DNA of 64,000 nt from Curtobacterium sp. S6 (GTDB taxonomy: Bacteria; Actinomycetota; Actinomycetes; Actinomycetales; Micrococcaceae), in contig NZ_JHEL01000015.1 in the NCBI RefSeq assembly GCF_000710345.2, positions 1,116,001-1,180,000 on the forward strand, given 5' to 3'. The notes below the pieces were generated by a model, which did not search any database, was not told the DNA's origin, and saw only the letters and a list, made by a program, of their open reading frames with translations. The position numbers and the translations under genes were made by a program. Below are positions 43,003 to 56,851 of this stretch, piece by piece (the stretch's first letter is position 1; every line of letters starts with the position of its first letter).

Positions 43003-44154
43003 ATGGCTGAATCTCAACCGACGACCTCCGGACTGACCTACGCGAGCGCCGGTGTCGACGTCGACGCCGGCGACCGGGCAGTCGAACTCATGAAGGACGC
43101 CGTCAAGGCCACGCATCGGCAGGGGGTCGTCGGAGGGGTCGGCGGTTTCGCCGGGCTCTTCGACGTTTCCGCCCTGGCCCAGTTCCGCAAGCCATATCTG
43201 GCGACGTCTACGGATGGCGTCGGCACCAAGGTCGCGATCGCCCAGGCCCTCGATATCCACGACACGATCGGCTTCGACCTGGTCGGCATGGTCGTCGACG
43301 ACATCGTGGTGGTCGGCGCCAAACCTCTCTACATGACCGACTACATCGCCTGCGGGCGGGTCGTGCCGGAACGCATCGCGGACATCGTGCGCGGGATCGC
43401 TTCGGCCTGCTCCACCGCGGACACGGCCCTGGTGGGCGGCGAGACCGCCGAACACCCGGGCTTGTTGGGCGAAAACGAATACGATGTGGCCGGCGCCGCG
43501 ACCGGCATCGTCGAGGCCGATGAGCTTCTGGGCCCCGACCGCGTGCGGGAAGGCGACGTCGTGATCGGCATGGCCTCCTCGGGGATCCACTCCAACGGCT
43601 ATTCGCTGGTGCGCAAGGTCATCAACGTGGCCGGGTGGTCGCTCGACCGCGAGGTTTCGGAGTTCGGCAGGACCCTCGGCGAAGAGCTCCTGGAGCCGAC
43701 CAAGGTCTACGCGGCCGATGTCTTGGATCTGGCGCGCGCCTTCCCCGTCAACGGCGAGGACGGGTCGCTGGGACACGGGGTCCGCGGATTCTCCCACGTG
43801 ACGGGCGGCGGGTTGGCCGCGAATCTTGCCCGGGTCCTGCCGCAGGGGCTCGAAGCCCGGATCGACCGCTCGTCCTGGGAGATCCCCGCAATCTTCCGCG
43901 TGATCGGCGAGCTGGGCAAGGTTCCCCAGGCGGACCTCGAGCGGACCCTGAACCTCGGGGTCGGAATGGTCGCCATCGTGGATCCTTCGGTCGCCGATGC
44001 GGCGATTGCCCACCTCAACGAGCGCGGGGTCAGCTCATGGGCCCTCGGCGTCGTGGCGACGGCCAATCCCCCGGCGGAGTCGGATGTGGACTACGTCCAG
44101 GGCGCCAAGGGCGTCGACGGCGGTGCCGTCCGCATGATCGGCTCCTACGCTTAA
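43003..44154 (+). CDS. purM: Phosphoribosylformylglycinamidine cyclo-ligase
   Basis: AIR synthetase, 383 residues. 'TYASAGVDVDAGDRAVELMK' (N-terminus), 'STDGVGTKVAIAQALD' , 'IGFDLVGMVVDDIVVVGAKP' and 'GVRGFSHVTGGGLAANLARVLP' (split) are family signatures. It closes the imidazole ring using ATP. ATG 43003 has GAAGGA upstream with good spacing. It ends at a long hairpin terminator, so purF-purM form the end of this unit. Confidence 0.96.
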   Translation: MAESQPTTSGLTYASAGVDVDAGDRAVELMKDAVKATHRQGVVGGVGGFAGLFDVSALAQFRKPYLATSTDGVGTKVAIAQALDIHDTIGFDLVGMVVDDIVVVGAKPLYMTDYIACGRVVPERIADIVRGIASACSTADTALVGGETAEHPGLLGENEYDVAGAATGIVEADELLGPDRVREGDVVIGMASSGIHSNGYSLVRKVINVAGWSLDREVSEFGRTLGEELLEPTKVYAADVLDLARAFPVNGEDGSLGHGVRGFSHVTGGGLAANLARVLPQGLEARIDRSSWEIPAIFRVIGELGKVPQADLERTLNLGVGMVAIVDPSVADAAIAHLNERGVSSWALGVVATANPPAESDVDYVQGAKGVDGGAVRMIGSYA

Positions 44155-44183
44155 GCCCACTTCCCCGACCGACGGCGGACACC

Positions 44184-44244
44184 AAAACGCCGCCGCTCGC
44201 AGTTATCGGCCCGAGGGCCGGTTTCCTGCGTGCGGCGGCGTTTT
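44184..44244. terminator. Long hairpin terminator after purM
   Basis: AAAACGCCGCCGC (44184-44196) pairs with GCGGCGGCGTTTT (44232-44244); the 35-nt loop folds further (CGGCCC/GGGCCG). A and T runs on both sides make it usable in both directions, between purM and the convergent DUF3073 gene. Confidence 0.82.
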
Positions 44245-44267
44245 GTGGAGGACGAGCGCCCTCAAGG

Positions 44268-44474
44268 CTACCGGTCCTCGCCGGGATCCAAATCGTACTC
44301 GTCGATGTGCTCCGAACGGCGATCTTCGCTCGGCTGGGAATCACCGCGCTGAGCGCGGCGCTCCTTGGCCGAACTGAGTTCACGTTCGAGTGCCGAGTAA
44401 TCAGTTTGCGGGCTGAAGTACTTGATCTCCCGCGCCTGCCTCGTCGCCTTAGCCTTTTGACGGCCGCGCCCCAT
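44268..44474 (-). CDS. DUF3073 protein
   Basis: A 68-residue basic/acidic protein: 'MGRGRQKAKATRQAREIKYF' then 'SPQTDYSALERELSSAKE', ending in an acidic tail 'EHIDEYDLDPGEDR'. It matches DUF3073, a small conserved actinobacterial family always starting MGRGRQKAK. Function unknown; the basic head suggests nucleic-acid binding (inferred). ATG 44474 is preceded by GGGGGTCAC. Confidence 0.85.
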   Translation of the reverse strand: MGRGRQKAKATRQAREIKYFSPQTDYSALERELSSAKERRAQRGDSQPSEDRRSEHIDEYDLDPGEDR

Positions 44475-44644
44475 GGCGTGACCCCCTTTTATCGCTCGCA
44501 CCGGCGGCGCCGCAATCAGCACACGACGCAACACCGGAATGTCCGTTAATCTTCCGTGTGTTAAGGGTACATGGTTTATCGGTAGTATGCCCACCGAGGA
44601 ACGTACGTGACACGGGGGCAGAATTCAGCCCGTGAAGAAAGCGC

Positions 44645-45589
44645 TCACGGGCTCAGTTCGTCCAAGAGCGCGTCGAAGGCCGGAGCCACCGAAGTTCTCC
44701 AGACGACTCCGGCCCGGGAGTCGGCCCGCCCCGGCCCTCCGTTGACCACAGCCAGCGGCTGACCGGCACGCAAAGCGTCCAGAGCCAGGCGCAATCCGCT
44801 CATGACCGCCAGGGACGAGCCGGCGACCACCAGCCCCGAGCTCTCGCGGAGAAGCTCGCGAGCCGCGCGTTTCCTCGCTCCCGGCACCGGCTCGCCGAAA
44901 TAGACCACGTCCGGTTTGAGCATGTGCGACCCGCAGGCAAGACACCCCACCATCCGGAACCGGTCCACCCAGGTGCTCGTGAGTTCGACGTCGCCGTCCG
45001 GGTTGACCAGGTTCGGGTCGAGTTCGACCGAGTCCAGGTAACCGGGATTCGCCGCCTCGAGCCGGGCATCCAACCCGGGCCTGTCTTCGAGCGCCCCGCA
45101 GTTTAGGCAGACCACCGTGCTCAGGTCGCCGTGGAGGGCCACCAGCCGGCGCGAACCGGCCGTGTGGTGCAGGCCGTCGACGTTCTGCGTCACGACGCCG
45201 CTGACGTACCCCGCGTGCTCGAGTTCCGCGATCGCGAAGTGCACCCTGTTGGGGGCCGCGCGATGCATGAGGCGCCAGCCCACGAAGGACCTCGCCCAGT
45301 ATCGGTGCGACGCCGCCGGGTCGTGGCGAAACTCCTGATACGTCATCGGTCGATGTCTCGTGAGCGAACCGTGAGGTCCGCGATAGTCCGGGATCCCGGA
45401 ATCCGTGGAGACCCCGGCCCCCGTCAGGACCAGCGCGGGGCCCTCCCGCATCATGGAAACGATGCGTTCGAGGGCCTCATCCGGTGGTGTCGACGGCGCG
45501 GTCTCCTCGACGACGCGGGCGATGGATCGAAGCGCGGCGCGGTGGGCATTGCTCAGGGTGGGGTCGTCGTCCAGGGGTCGCGGGTTCAC
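44645..45589 (-). CDS. Sir2-family NAD-dependent deacetylase/deacylase
   Basis: A 314-residue sirtuin. 'VLTGAGVSTDSGIPDYRGP' (~residues 54-72) is the NAD motif, TQNVDGLHH and catalytic His in VALHGDLS follow, and zinc is held by 'CLNCG' and 'CLACG'. The sequence fits the SIRT4-like class II group. It removes acyl groups from lysines using NAD+. Acs with its target lysine is encoded elsewhere in the window; whether this enzyme acts on it is inference. GTG 45589 is used; the nearby ATGs run into a stop. It is 113 nt downstream of clpB and separated from it by a terminator. Confidence 0.9.
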   Translation of the reverse strand: MNPRPLDDDPTLSNAHRAALRSIARVVEETAPSTPPDEALERIVSMMREGPALVLTGAGVSTDSGIPDYRGPHGSLTRHRPMTYQEFRHDPAASHRYWARSFVGWRLMHRAAPNRVHFAIAELEHAGYVSGVVTQNVDGLHHTAGSRRLVALHGDLSTVVCLNCGALEDRPGLDARLEAANPGYLDSVELDPNLVNPDGDVELTSTWVDRFRMVGCLACGSHMLKPDVVYFGEPVPGARKRAARELLRESSGLVVAGSSLAVMSGLRLALDALRAGQPLAVVNGGPGRADSRAGVVWRTSVAPAFDALLDELSP

Positions 45590-45631
45590 GCCATCACCAT
45601 ACTCCTGGGCCGCCGCCTGACGTAGCGCCGA

Positions 45632-45670
45632 GGGCAGGAGGACCGACGTCGAGGCGTCGGCCTCCTGCCC
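45632..45670. terminator. Hairpin terminator after clpB
   Basis: GGGCAGGAGG (45632-45641) pairs with CCTCCTGCCC (45661-45670), with a bulged A and an inner CCGACG/CGTCGG stem; loop TCGAGG. A second small hairpin (45677-45691) lies between it and the clpB stop. Confidence 0.8.
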
Positions 45671-45702
45671 GGTTCACCGCCCCGTGGGCGGCGGCGCATC
45701 GC

Positions 45703-48327
<2,625 letters not shown>

Positions 48328-48384
48328 GATGAGCTCCTTCGTGAACGGGAATAGGGTCTGATTGCTTCATCTTCATTCAGCTAA

Positions 48385-48405
48385 CTTGAGTCTACTACGC
48401 TCAAG
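48385..48405. promoter_or_regulatory. HAIR box (HspR operator) upstream of clpB
   Basis: CTTGAGT-N7-GCTCAAG matches the HspR-associated inverted repeat CTTGAGT-N7-ACTCAAG with one mismatch. It is 58 nt before the clpB start. Confidence 0.85.
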
Positions 48406-48500
48406 TCTTAACGCATAGGGGTTCCGCGAAAGTTTTCCACAGGTTTTGGGCCGATTTCCCGGGCGTCGCGCTCATCGGGCCGCGGCGCCGAACGGGTCCG

Positions 48501-49097
48501 TCAGTACTCGCCGTCGTTGTAGTTGAGGGAGTCCAGCAATTCATCTTCCGTCGCGGGCCGCCCGCTGACCTTATTTCTGCTGAAGCGGTCCTGCCCGAAG
48601 GCCACGATCAGGGTCGCGAAGGCCGCCACGAACGTCAGGATCCCAAACGTATTGCCGAATCCGGCCGAGAGGCCCACGAGGTCATCGCCGAAGACCTGCG
48701 ACAGGGCCGAGACGGTCTTTCCGTCCACCCGGTCCGGAATGAGAAACCCGAAGACGAACGCCAAGACCCACGTCGTGACCTGAAGGACCGCGATCGGGGC
48801 CGACGTCGCCCGGGCCGCGTACCTGGACGCGTCCAGGTACGTGCGCCACGCGGCCAACAGCATCACGATCAGGAATAACGGCCCGACGCTGACCAGAAAC
48901 GTCACCACGAGCGAGCCTCCGGCCCCAAAGAACGAACGCCCCACCGTGATCCACACGGCACCGACCAGGCTCATCGGAAAACCCAACCACGTCGAGATCT
49001 TCAACCAGGCGCCCGCGTGGCGCCCCGGCAAGAGGCCACTCGGGGTGGGAGCGGGGTCGGAGGATGAAGCCTGACGATCGAGATTCGCATTCACCAT
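48501..49097 (-). CDS. Four-helix membrane protein
   Basis: A 198-residue protein with four hydrophobic segments ('FPMSLVGAVWITVG', 'SLVVTFLVSVGPLFLIVMLL', 'VLQVTTWVLAFVFGFLIP', 'GNTFGILTFVAAFATLIVAF') and soluble tails ('ATEDELLDSLNYNDGEY'). I do not recognise the family; similar proteins sit near clpB in Micrococcaceae as I recall, without a known function. ATG 49097 is in MVNANLDRQ. It is divergent from the HAD gene, with 73 nt between starts. Confidence 0.65.
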   Translation of the reverse strand: MVNANLDRQASSSDPAPTPSGLLPGRHAGAWLKISTWLGFPMSLVGAVWITVGRSFFGAGGSLVVTFLVSVGPLFLIVMLLAAWRTYLDASRYAARATSAPIAVLQVTTWVLAFVFGFLIPDRVDGKTVSALSQVFGDDLVGLSAGFGNTFGILTFVAAFATLIVAFGQDRFSRNKVSGRPATEDELLDSLNYNDGEY

Positions 49098-49170
49098 TCC
49101 AGTCTAAAGAACTCGCCCGGCGTCCCGCGGCCGAACCGGTCGAGCCCGTGAAACCAGTAGTCTGGACCCC

Positions 49171-49836
49171 ATGACTTCAAATTTTCCCGCCGCAGTTTTC
49201 TTCGACCACGACGGCACCCTCGTCGATACCGAGCCCTTGTGGGCCCGGGCCAAGACGGAATTGGCCGAAGAATTCGGCAAGACCTGGACCGAGGAAGATA
49301 CGCTCGTGTGTCTCGGCCGGCCCATGTCCGAGACGGTCGACCGGCTCCACGCGATCGGCATCGACCTTCCCTCGGATCAACTCATGGAACGCCTCACGAC
49401 GGACGCCCGCGAGATCGTGGCCCGCACCGAGGTGCCTTTCCTCCCCGGCATGGCGGCGCTCCTGGAGGAGCTCAGCAACGCCGAGATTCCCGCGGCGATC
49501 GTCACGAACGCGACGGCCGAGATCGCGAGCATGACCGCCGCCCGAGGACCCGCCGGGCTGTTCCGGACCGTGATCGGCAACGAAAACGTCTCCACCCCCA
49601 AGCCGGATCCGCAGCCGTATCTCATGGCGGCCGAGGCCCTCGGCGTGGAACCGACCGATTGCGTGGCCGTCGAAGACTCGCCCTCGGGCGTCACGAGCGC
49701 CATGGCCGCGGGCATGAAGACGATCGTGGTGCCCGGGATGCAGCCGGTCGGCCCCCGCGAGGGAACCCTGCACCTCGATCACGAAGAGCTGACCCTGGCC
49801 GTTCTTCGCGAGCTATTCGCCCCGCATCCGGCCTAG
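49171..49836 (+). CDS. HAD-family phosphatase (beta-phosphoglucomutase-like)
   Basis: A 221-residue HAD subfamily IA hydrolase. Motif I 'FFDHDGTLVDTEPLW' (Asp nucleophile), motif II 'IVTNAT', motif III Lys in 'STPKPDPQPYLMAAEALG' and motif IV 'CVAVEDSPSGVTSAMAAGM'. The cap is C1-type. Such proteins dephosphorylate sugar phosphates or similar small molecules; the substrate is unknown. Confidence 0.9.
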   Translation: MTSNFPAAVFFDHDGTLVDTEPLWARAKTELAEEFGKTWTEEDTLVCLGRPMSETVDRLHAIGIDLPSDQLMERLTTDAREIVARTEVPFLPGMAALLEELSNAEIPAAIVTNATAEIASMTAARGPAGLFRTVIGNENVSTPKPDPQPYLMAAEALGVEPTDCVAVEDSPSGVTSAMAAGMKTIVVPGMQPVGPREGTLHLDHEELTLAVLRELFAPHPA

Positions 49837-49968
49837 CCGTGCTGCCGTCCGACGGCGTCGTACGCCTAACGACGGATGGGCGGCACGGTATAAGGTTGTC
49901 ACCGGGTGGGTGACCGTCGCATAGCGTGCGGTGGCCCCGACCGAAAACCCTCACGAAAGGAAACGATC

Positions 49969-50397
49969 ATGGCCTTTTCACTCTCCAACGCAGCCCTCCG
50001 CGCCATTCCCGGCGCTTTCATCATCAACTCCGGGCTCGGCAAGCTGAACCTCGACGAGCAGTCCGCGGGCTACATGCAGTCCATGGCGGCCAAGGCTTTC
50101 CCCGCCGTCAAGGACCTTGACGCGGCGACCTTCGGCAAGGCCCTGGCCTACTCCGAACTGGCCGTGGGCGGAACCCTCGTGGCTCCCTTCATCCCGACCC
50201 GCGTCGCGGGCCTCGCGCTCGGCGCTTTCGCCGGCGGCATGCTCGCCATGTACTTCAAGACCGAAGAATTCACCCTCGAAGACGGCATCCGCCCGTCCCA
50301 GGAAGGCACCGCGGTCTCCAAGGATTCTTGGCTCGCGGCGATCGCCATCGCCCTGATCGTGCAGTCCAAGGGCAAGAAGAAGTCCAAGAAGAAGTAG
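49969..50397 (+). CDS. Small DoxX-like membrane protein
   Basis: A 142-residue protein with about three to four hydrophobic stretches: 'AALRAIPGAFIINSGLGKL', 'AYSELAVGGTLVAPFIP', 'GLALGAFAGGMLAMYF', and 'WLAAIAIALIVQS' followed by a lysine-rich tail KGKKKSKKK. The arrangement recalls DoxX-like proteins, but I cannot confirm the family. ATG 49969 follows GAAAGGAAA at good spacing, and codon use at the start is typical of strongly expressed genes. Confidence 0.68.
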   Translation: MAFSLSNAALRAIPGAFIINSGLGKLNLDEQSAGYMQSMAAKAFPAVKDLDAATFGKALAYSELAVGGTLVAPFIPTRVAGLALGAFAGGMLAMYFKTEEFTLEDGIRPSQEGTAVSKDSWLAAIAIALIVQSKGKKKSKKK

Positions 50398-50520
50398 TCT
50401 TCACCGCCTGATCGACGCCGTCCGCGCTCCCTTCGTGCCCGTCACGCTCGGCGCGCGGGCGGCGTTCTGGCGATCCCTGCCGCCCAACCGTTTTCATCAC
50501 ACCATCGGAGTGCCAGTTCT

Positions 50521-51291
50521 GTGAGCGACGTCCCCGCACCATTTCATCGCCAGCCCTATTCCTTTGTCCGCCGCGGTGACCGGCTGACGGCCCGGCGTCA
50601 GAAGGCCTGGGACACCTACGCCCCGACCCACGTGATCGAGGTGCCCCGGGAGGTCACGGATACGTCGGTCGCCGAGGGCGCGCACTTCGATCATCGCGAG
50701 GTCTTTGGGCGGGAGGCTCCCCTCGTCGTCGAGATCGGCTCGGGTCTGGGCGAGGCGATCGTCCACGCCGCCTCCGAGCACCCCGAATTCGACTATCTCG
50801 CGGTCGAGGTTTACAAGCCGGGCCTGGCGGATCTGCTGCTCAAGATGGGCCAGGCGGAGGTCACCAACGTTCGTTGCGTGCAGGCCAACGCCCCCGAGGT
50901 CCTGGACCACCTGCTCGACGCCGCGTCCGTCGACGAGATCTGGGTCTTCTTCCCGGACCCGTGGCACAAGTCCCGCCATCACAAGCGCCGACTGGTCTCC
51001 CCCGCCTTCGCGGAGAAGGTGGCCCGGGTTCTCAAGCCGGGCGGCGTCTGGCGCCTCGCGACCGACTGGGAGGAATACGCGCTGGTCATGCGCGAGGTCA
51101 TGGAGTCCGCCCCGGACTTCGAGAACCTCCACCCCGGTGAAGGCGCCACCGCGGAAGACCCCCAGGGCGGTTGGGCCCCTCGCTGGGACGGACGAATCCT
51201 CACCAGCTTTGAACGCAAAGCAGGCGAGGCCGGGCGCCGCGCGCACGACCTCGCCTATCGTCGGCTTTCAGGCCCCTCCCGGGAGGCCTGA
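50521..51291 (+). CDS. trmB: tRNA (guanine-N7-)-methyltransferase
   Basis: A 256-residue SAM-dependent enzyme that methylates G46 of tRNA. 'YSFVRRGDRLTARRQKAW', the SAM motif 'VVEIGSGLGEAIVHAA' (~residues 69-84), 'AVEVYKPGLADLL', the catalytic 'WVFFPDPWHKSRHHKRRLV' and 'GGVWRLATDWEEYA' are all present. GTG 50521 begins the protein. It converges on hspR with a 9-nt gap. Confidence 0.95.
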   Translation: MSDVPAPFHRQPYSFVRRGDRLTARRQKAWDTYAPTHVIEVPREVTDTSVAEGAHFDHREVFGREAPLVVEIGSGLGEAIVHAASEHPEFDYLAVEVYKPGLADLLLKMGQAEVTNVRCVQANAPEVLDHLLDAASVDEIWVFFPDPWHKSRHHKRRLVSPAFAEKVARVLKPGGVWRLATDWEEYALVMREVMESAPDFENLHPGEGATAEDPQGGWAPRWDGRILTSFERKAGEAGRRAHDLAYRRLSGPSREA

Positions 51292-51300
51292 GCCGGTCCG

Positions 51301-51741
51301 CTAGGGCAGGGGCCAGGGTGGCTTCCTCATCACGAGGGCCTTGGTCTTGGGGCGGGACACGGGGCGCTGCCCGCGCCCGAGACGAATGACGTCGCCGCCG
51401 ATCGTCGCCGCGAAGACCCTGCTGGACTCGTCCAGTTTGTCCTTGCTGTCCTGCAATTCCTGGGTCAGTTCGCGAACGCGCGATTGCAGCGCGTCCACTT
51501 GGTTCTCCAGCTGAAGGATCCTCTTGATCCCCTCGAGGGATACCCCTTGGTGGGAGAGGTCCTGGATTTGGCGCAATCGTTCGACATCCCGCTGGGAGTA
51601 TCGACGCGCGCGGCCCGGCAGTCGTGACGGTGTGACCAGTCCGAGGCGGTCGTACTGCCGCAGGGTCTGCGGATGCATATCCGCCAACTCTGCGGCCACC
51701 GAAATCACGAAGAGCGGCTGATTCACGTCACTGAACTGCAC
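51301..51741 (-). CDS. hspR: Heat shock repressor HspR (MerR family)
   Basis: A 146-residue regulator. MerR-type helix-turn-helix at residues ~12-60 ('PLFVISVAAELADMHPQTLR', 'GLVTPSRLPGRARRYSQRDV'), then a coiled coil ('VDALQSRVRELTQELQDSKDKL') and a basic tail. HspR binds HAIR boxes and, with DnaK as co-repressor, shuts off the dnaK and clpB genes (shown in Streptomyces). It is the last gene of the dnaK operon, 3 nt after dnaJ, so the circuit is closed within this window. GTG 51741 start; GTG 15 nt later also possible. Confidence 0.94.
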   Translation of the reverse strand: MQFSDVNQPLFVISVAAELADMHPQTLRQYDRLGLVTPSRLPGRARRYSQRDVERLRQIQDLSHQGVSLEGIKRILQLENQVDALQSRVRELTQELQDSKDKLDESSRVFAATIGGDVIRLGRGQRPVSRPKTKALVMRKPPWPLP

Positions 51742-51744
51742 GGG

Positions 51745-52779
51745 CTATCCCACCTTTGCCTGCTCCGCGAGGCCGGCGCGGGGATCGCTCTGGCCGGAAA
51801 GCTCCGTGAACTTCTTCAGGGCTTCCTCGGCCTCCGGAGAAAGGTTCTCCGGGACCTGGATCTCCGGGATCACGTAGAGATCACCCGTATGCTTCTTGGT
51901 CTTCACGCCGCGGCCCTTGACGCGCATGCGGGTCCCCGGCTCCTGTCCGGCCTTCAGCCGCAATCGCACGGTCGACCCATCGGTCGTCGGGACCGAAATA
52001 ATGGTCCCCAAGGCCGCTTCCTCGAAGGTTACCGGTACCCGGATCGTGAGGTTGTCGCCGTCGCGCTCGAAGAGCTCGTGCGGGCGCACATGGACCGTCA
52101 CGATCAGATCCGATTTTCCGCCGGGACCCACGGTCCCCTTGCCGCGCAAGCGAACCTTTTGGCCGTCCCTGACGCCCTCGGGCAGACGGATGGTCGTGCC
52201 CCGCCCGTCCGGACGGTTGACCTTAACCTTGGCCCCCTCGAGGGATTGGTGGAAGTCGACCGTGACGCTGGCCTCGACGTCGGGATTCCGCGGCGCTTGC
52301 TGCGCCCCGAAAGGACTATTCCCGCCAGAGCCGAAGCCGCCGCCCCCGAAGAGGTCCGCGAAGGGATCTCCACCGCCGCCGAATTGCACGCGGGGCCCGC
52401 CGGCTCCCCCGAACGGGCTTCCCCCGTACGAGGCGCGCGTGCGACCTCCGCCGAACATGTCTCCAAACATGTCCTCGAAGCCTCCCGCGCCGGGCTGGCC
52501 TGCCGCGCCGGGCCCACCGGCGCCGGCGCTGAACCGCGCCCCGGTGCCCATCGCGCGAATCGCGTCGTACTGTTTGCGGTCCTCGGGGTCCGAAAGCACC
52601 GTATTGGCCTCGGAGATCTCCTTGAACTTCTTCTCCGCGGCCTCGTCACCCGGGTTCTGATCGGGGTGATACTTCCGGGCGAGTTTGCGATAAGCCTTCT
52701 TGATGTCGGCGTCGCTAGCGTCTTTGGAGACGCCCAGAACCTTGTAGAAGTCTTTGTCTAGCCAATTCTCGCTGGCCAT
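51745..52779 (-). CDS. dnaJ: DnaJ chaperone without zinc finger (type B)
   Basis: A 344-residue J-protein. The J-domain (residues ~10-75) has the HPD motif in '[16 protein letters not shown]'; a Gly/Phe-rich linker (~80-165) follows; then two C-terminal beta domains ('[16 protein letters not shown]', '[18 protein letters not shown]'). The four CxxCxGxG zinc repeats of canonical DnaJ are absent, so it is CbpA-like. It stimulates the DnaK ATPase and delivers substrates. ATG 52779 follows AAAGGAGG at 6 nt, an excellent ribosome site. A hairpin-rich 169-nt gap separates it from grpE. Confidence 0.92.
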   Translation of the reverse strand: MASENWLDKDFYKVLGVSKDASDADIKKAYRKLARKYHPDQNPGDEAAEKKFKEISEANTVLSDPEDRKQYDAIRAMGTGARFSAGAGGPGAAGQPGAGGFEDMFGDMFGGGRTRASYGGSPFGGAGGPRVQFGGGGDPFADLFGGGGFGSGGNSPFGAQQAPRNPDVEASVTVDFHQSLEGAKVKVNRPDGRGTTIRLPEGVRDGQKVRLRGKGTVGPGGKSDLIVTVHVRPHELFERDGDNLTIRVPVTFEEAALGTIISVPTTDGSTVRLRLKAGQEPGTRMRVKGRGVKTKKHTGDLYVIPEIQVPENLSPEAEEALKKFTELSGQSDPRAGLAEQAKVG

Positions 52780-52844
52780 TGACGCCTCCTTTCAAAGCGT
52801 TTCGTCGTGATATTCCTTTGTCTCGTGCTGACCGTGGATACGAG

Positions 52845-52937
52845 CGACGCCGAGGCCGAGCCCTCCGCCGTGAGGGCGAAGGGCCGAGGCCCCGGCGTCG
52901 TCGAGTCGGAAAGCCGCTCGGGGAATGATTCCCCGAG
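52845..52937 (-). other. Hairpin cluster between grpE and dnaJ
   Basis: Two structures in the grpE-dnaJ gap: CGACGCCG/CGGCGTCG (52845-52852, 52893-52900) enclosing GCCCTC/GAGGGC (52860-52865, 52872-52877), and CTCGGGGAAT/ATTCCCCGAG (52917-52926, 52928-52937). No T-run follows. They may attenuate transcription or mark mRNA processing, giving less dnaJ-hspR than dnaK-grpE. Confidence 0.55.
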
Positions 52938-52948
52938 GACCACGGGCG

Positions 52949-53571
52949 TCAGCCCTCCGCGGCGGCCACCGCGACCTGCGCGGCCCGCAGGACGCGGTCC
53001 TTGACCTTATATCCGCTGCGCAAAACCATCGCGATGTGATCCGGCTGGACCTCGCTCGTGGGCTGCTGCAGTACGGCCTCGTGGACCTTGGGATCGAATT
53101 CCTCGCCCACCTGGCCGTACCGTTCGAGGCCCTGCTTATTCAGGGCTTCCTCGAACTTGCTCGCGATCGAGGCGAAGGGGCCTTCGTCCAGGTCACCGGC
53201 GTTCCGCGCGGCGTCGATATCGTCGATGACGGGCAACAGTGCGCCCACGACGTCGGCGACCACGAACTCACGCAGTTGCTCCCGTTCCTTCTGCGACCGG
53301 TTTTTGAAGTTCATAAACTCGGCCTGCAGGCGGCGCAGATCCTCGAGGCGTTCGTTGGCGAGCTGTTCGGCGTCGGTGGCGGGGTCCGCGATGGGCTCCG
53401 CCTCGGCGGGGTCCGCGGCCGAATCCGCCGCGGACCCATCCTGTTCGCCGGCCTCGGCACCTACACCCTCGGCGTCCTCCGCCGCGGGAGCACCTTCCGC
53501 GTCGGGCGCGTTGAAGGCATCCTCGAGCGGGTCGTTTCCCTCAGGGTTAGTGGTGTCATTCGGCTCAGTCA

Positions 53572-53572
<1 letters not shown>
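52949..53572 (-). CDS. grpE: Nucleotide exchange factor GrpE
   Basis: A 207-residue DnaK co-chaperone. A long acidic N-terminal tail (residues 1-65, Asp/Glu/Ala-rich), a coiled coil ('ERLEDLRRLQAEFMNFKNRS' and onward, with the conserved NFKNR), then 'VGALLPVIDDIDAARNAGD' and the beta-wing 'DPKVHEAVLQQPTSEVQPDH' with 'VLRSGYKVKDRVLRAAQVAV'. Its ATG shares the A of the dnaK TAA stop, so the two are translationally coupled. Confidence 0.95.
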
Positions 53573-56187
<2,615 letters not shown>

Positions 56188-56191
<4 letters not shown>

Positions 56192-56787
56192 ACCCTCCGG
56201 ACGGCGGCTCGGGGGTCGGTCGTCGGTGGGTGCTCTCCTCCCACAGCATCGGTATCGCGGAGGAACTCTCGCTGTGGAAACGCATACGGCGTGAATACGA
56301 CGCCCATGACGGGCCCGGCCCATTCCTTCTGACGATCGATGGGCGCTCCGGCTCCGGCAAGTCCCGCCTGGCGGAACGGCTTCTCCGGCGTGCCCGGCAG
56401 GAGACGGGCCACGACGTCGAAATTTTCCACCTCGAGGATCTGTACCCGGGATGGGACGGGCTGGCCTCCGGGATCGAGGCCTACGCCGCCATGGTGGCCC
56501 GGTTGCTCGACGGTCGCGACGCACCGTGGCGCGCATGGGACTGGCAACGCAACGCGCCCGAAGAGGACGAACGGGTTGTCTCGGCGCGAACCCCGTTCCT
56601 GATCCTCGAGGGAGTCGGGGCTTCCGCTCCCGGCCATCCCGGCGTGGAAGGGCATTTTGGAGTGTGGCTGAGCTTGGACTCCGCCGTTCGCCGGCATCGA
56701 GCGCTGCGACGGGACGGCGACCTGTACCGGCCGTACTGGGAGATGTGGGCCGCGCAGGAGGCGGAACTCTTCGACCGTCGCGGGTGA
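56188..56787 (+). CDS. P-loop nucleoside kinase-like protein
   Basis: A 199-residue protein with Walker A 'LTIDGRSGSGKSRLAERLL' (~residues 48-66), 'IFHLEDLYPGWDGL' (a Asp-Tyr-type substrate loop as in uridine kinase), 'FLILEGVGAS' (Walker B-like Glu) and 'AVRRHRALRRDGDLYRPYW' (lid with arginines). It resembles the uridine kinase/AAA fold of actinobacterial 'ATP-binding protein' annotations; the substrate is unknown. GTG 56188 overlaps the phosphatase stop, so the two are coupled. Confidence 0.8.
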
Positions 56788-56851
56788 CCACGGGGCATCC
56801 GCGGGAGAATTTTTTCCCCGTTCCCCCACGTCGGCGCGAAAAGCGCGTTTA

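Noticed and set aside
41260-44013. 917-residue open frame opposite purF and purM
   Set aside because: Low-complexity Arg/Gly/Asp composition without domains; the plus strand genes are certain.
36973-44154. Purine (PurR-type or guanine) riboswitch upstream of purD, purF or purC
   Set aside because: No three-way junction or conserved loop sequences are visible in the short gaps.
44628-44652. GCCCGTGA/TCACGGGC hairpin as terminator of the sirtuin gene
   Set aside because: It overlaps the stop codon, the stem is only 8 bp with a 9-nt loop and no T-run follows, so support is weak.
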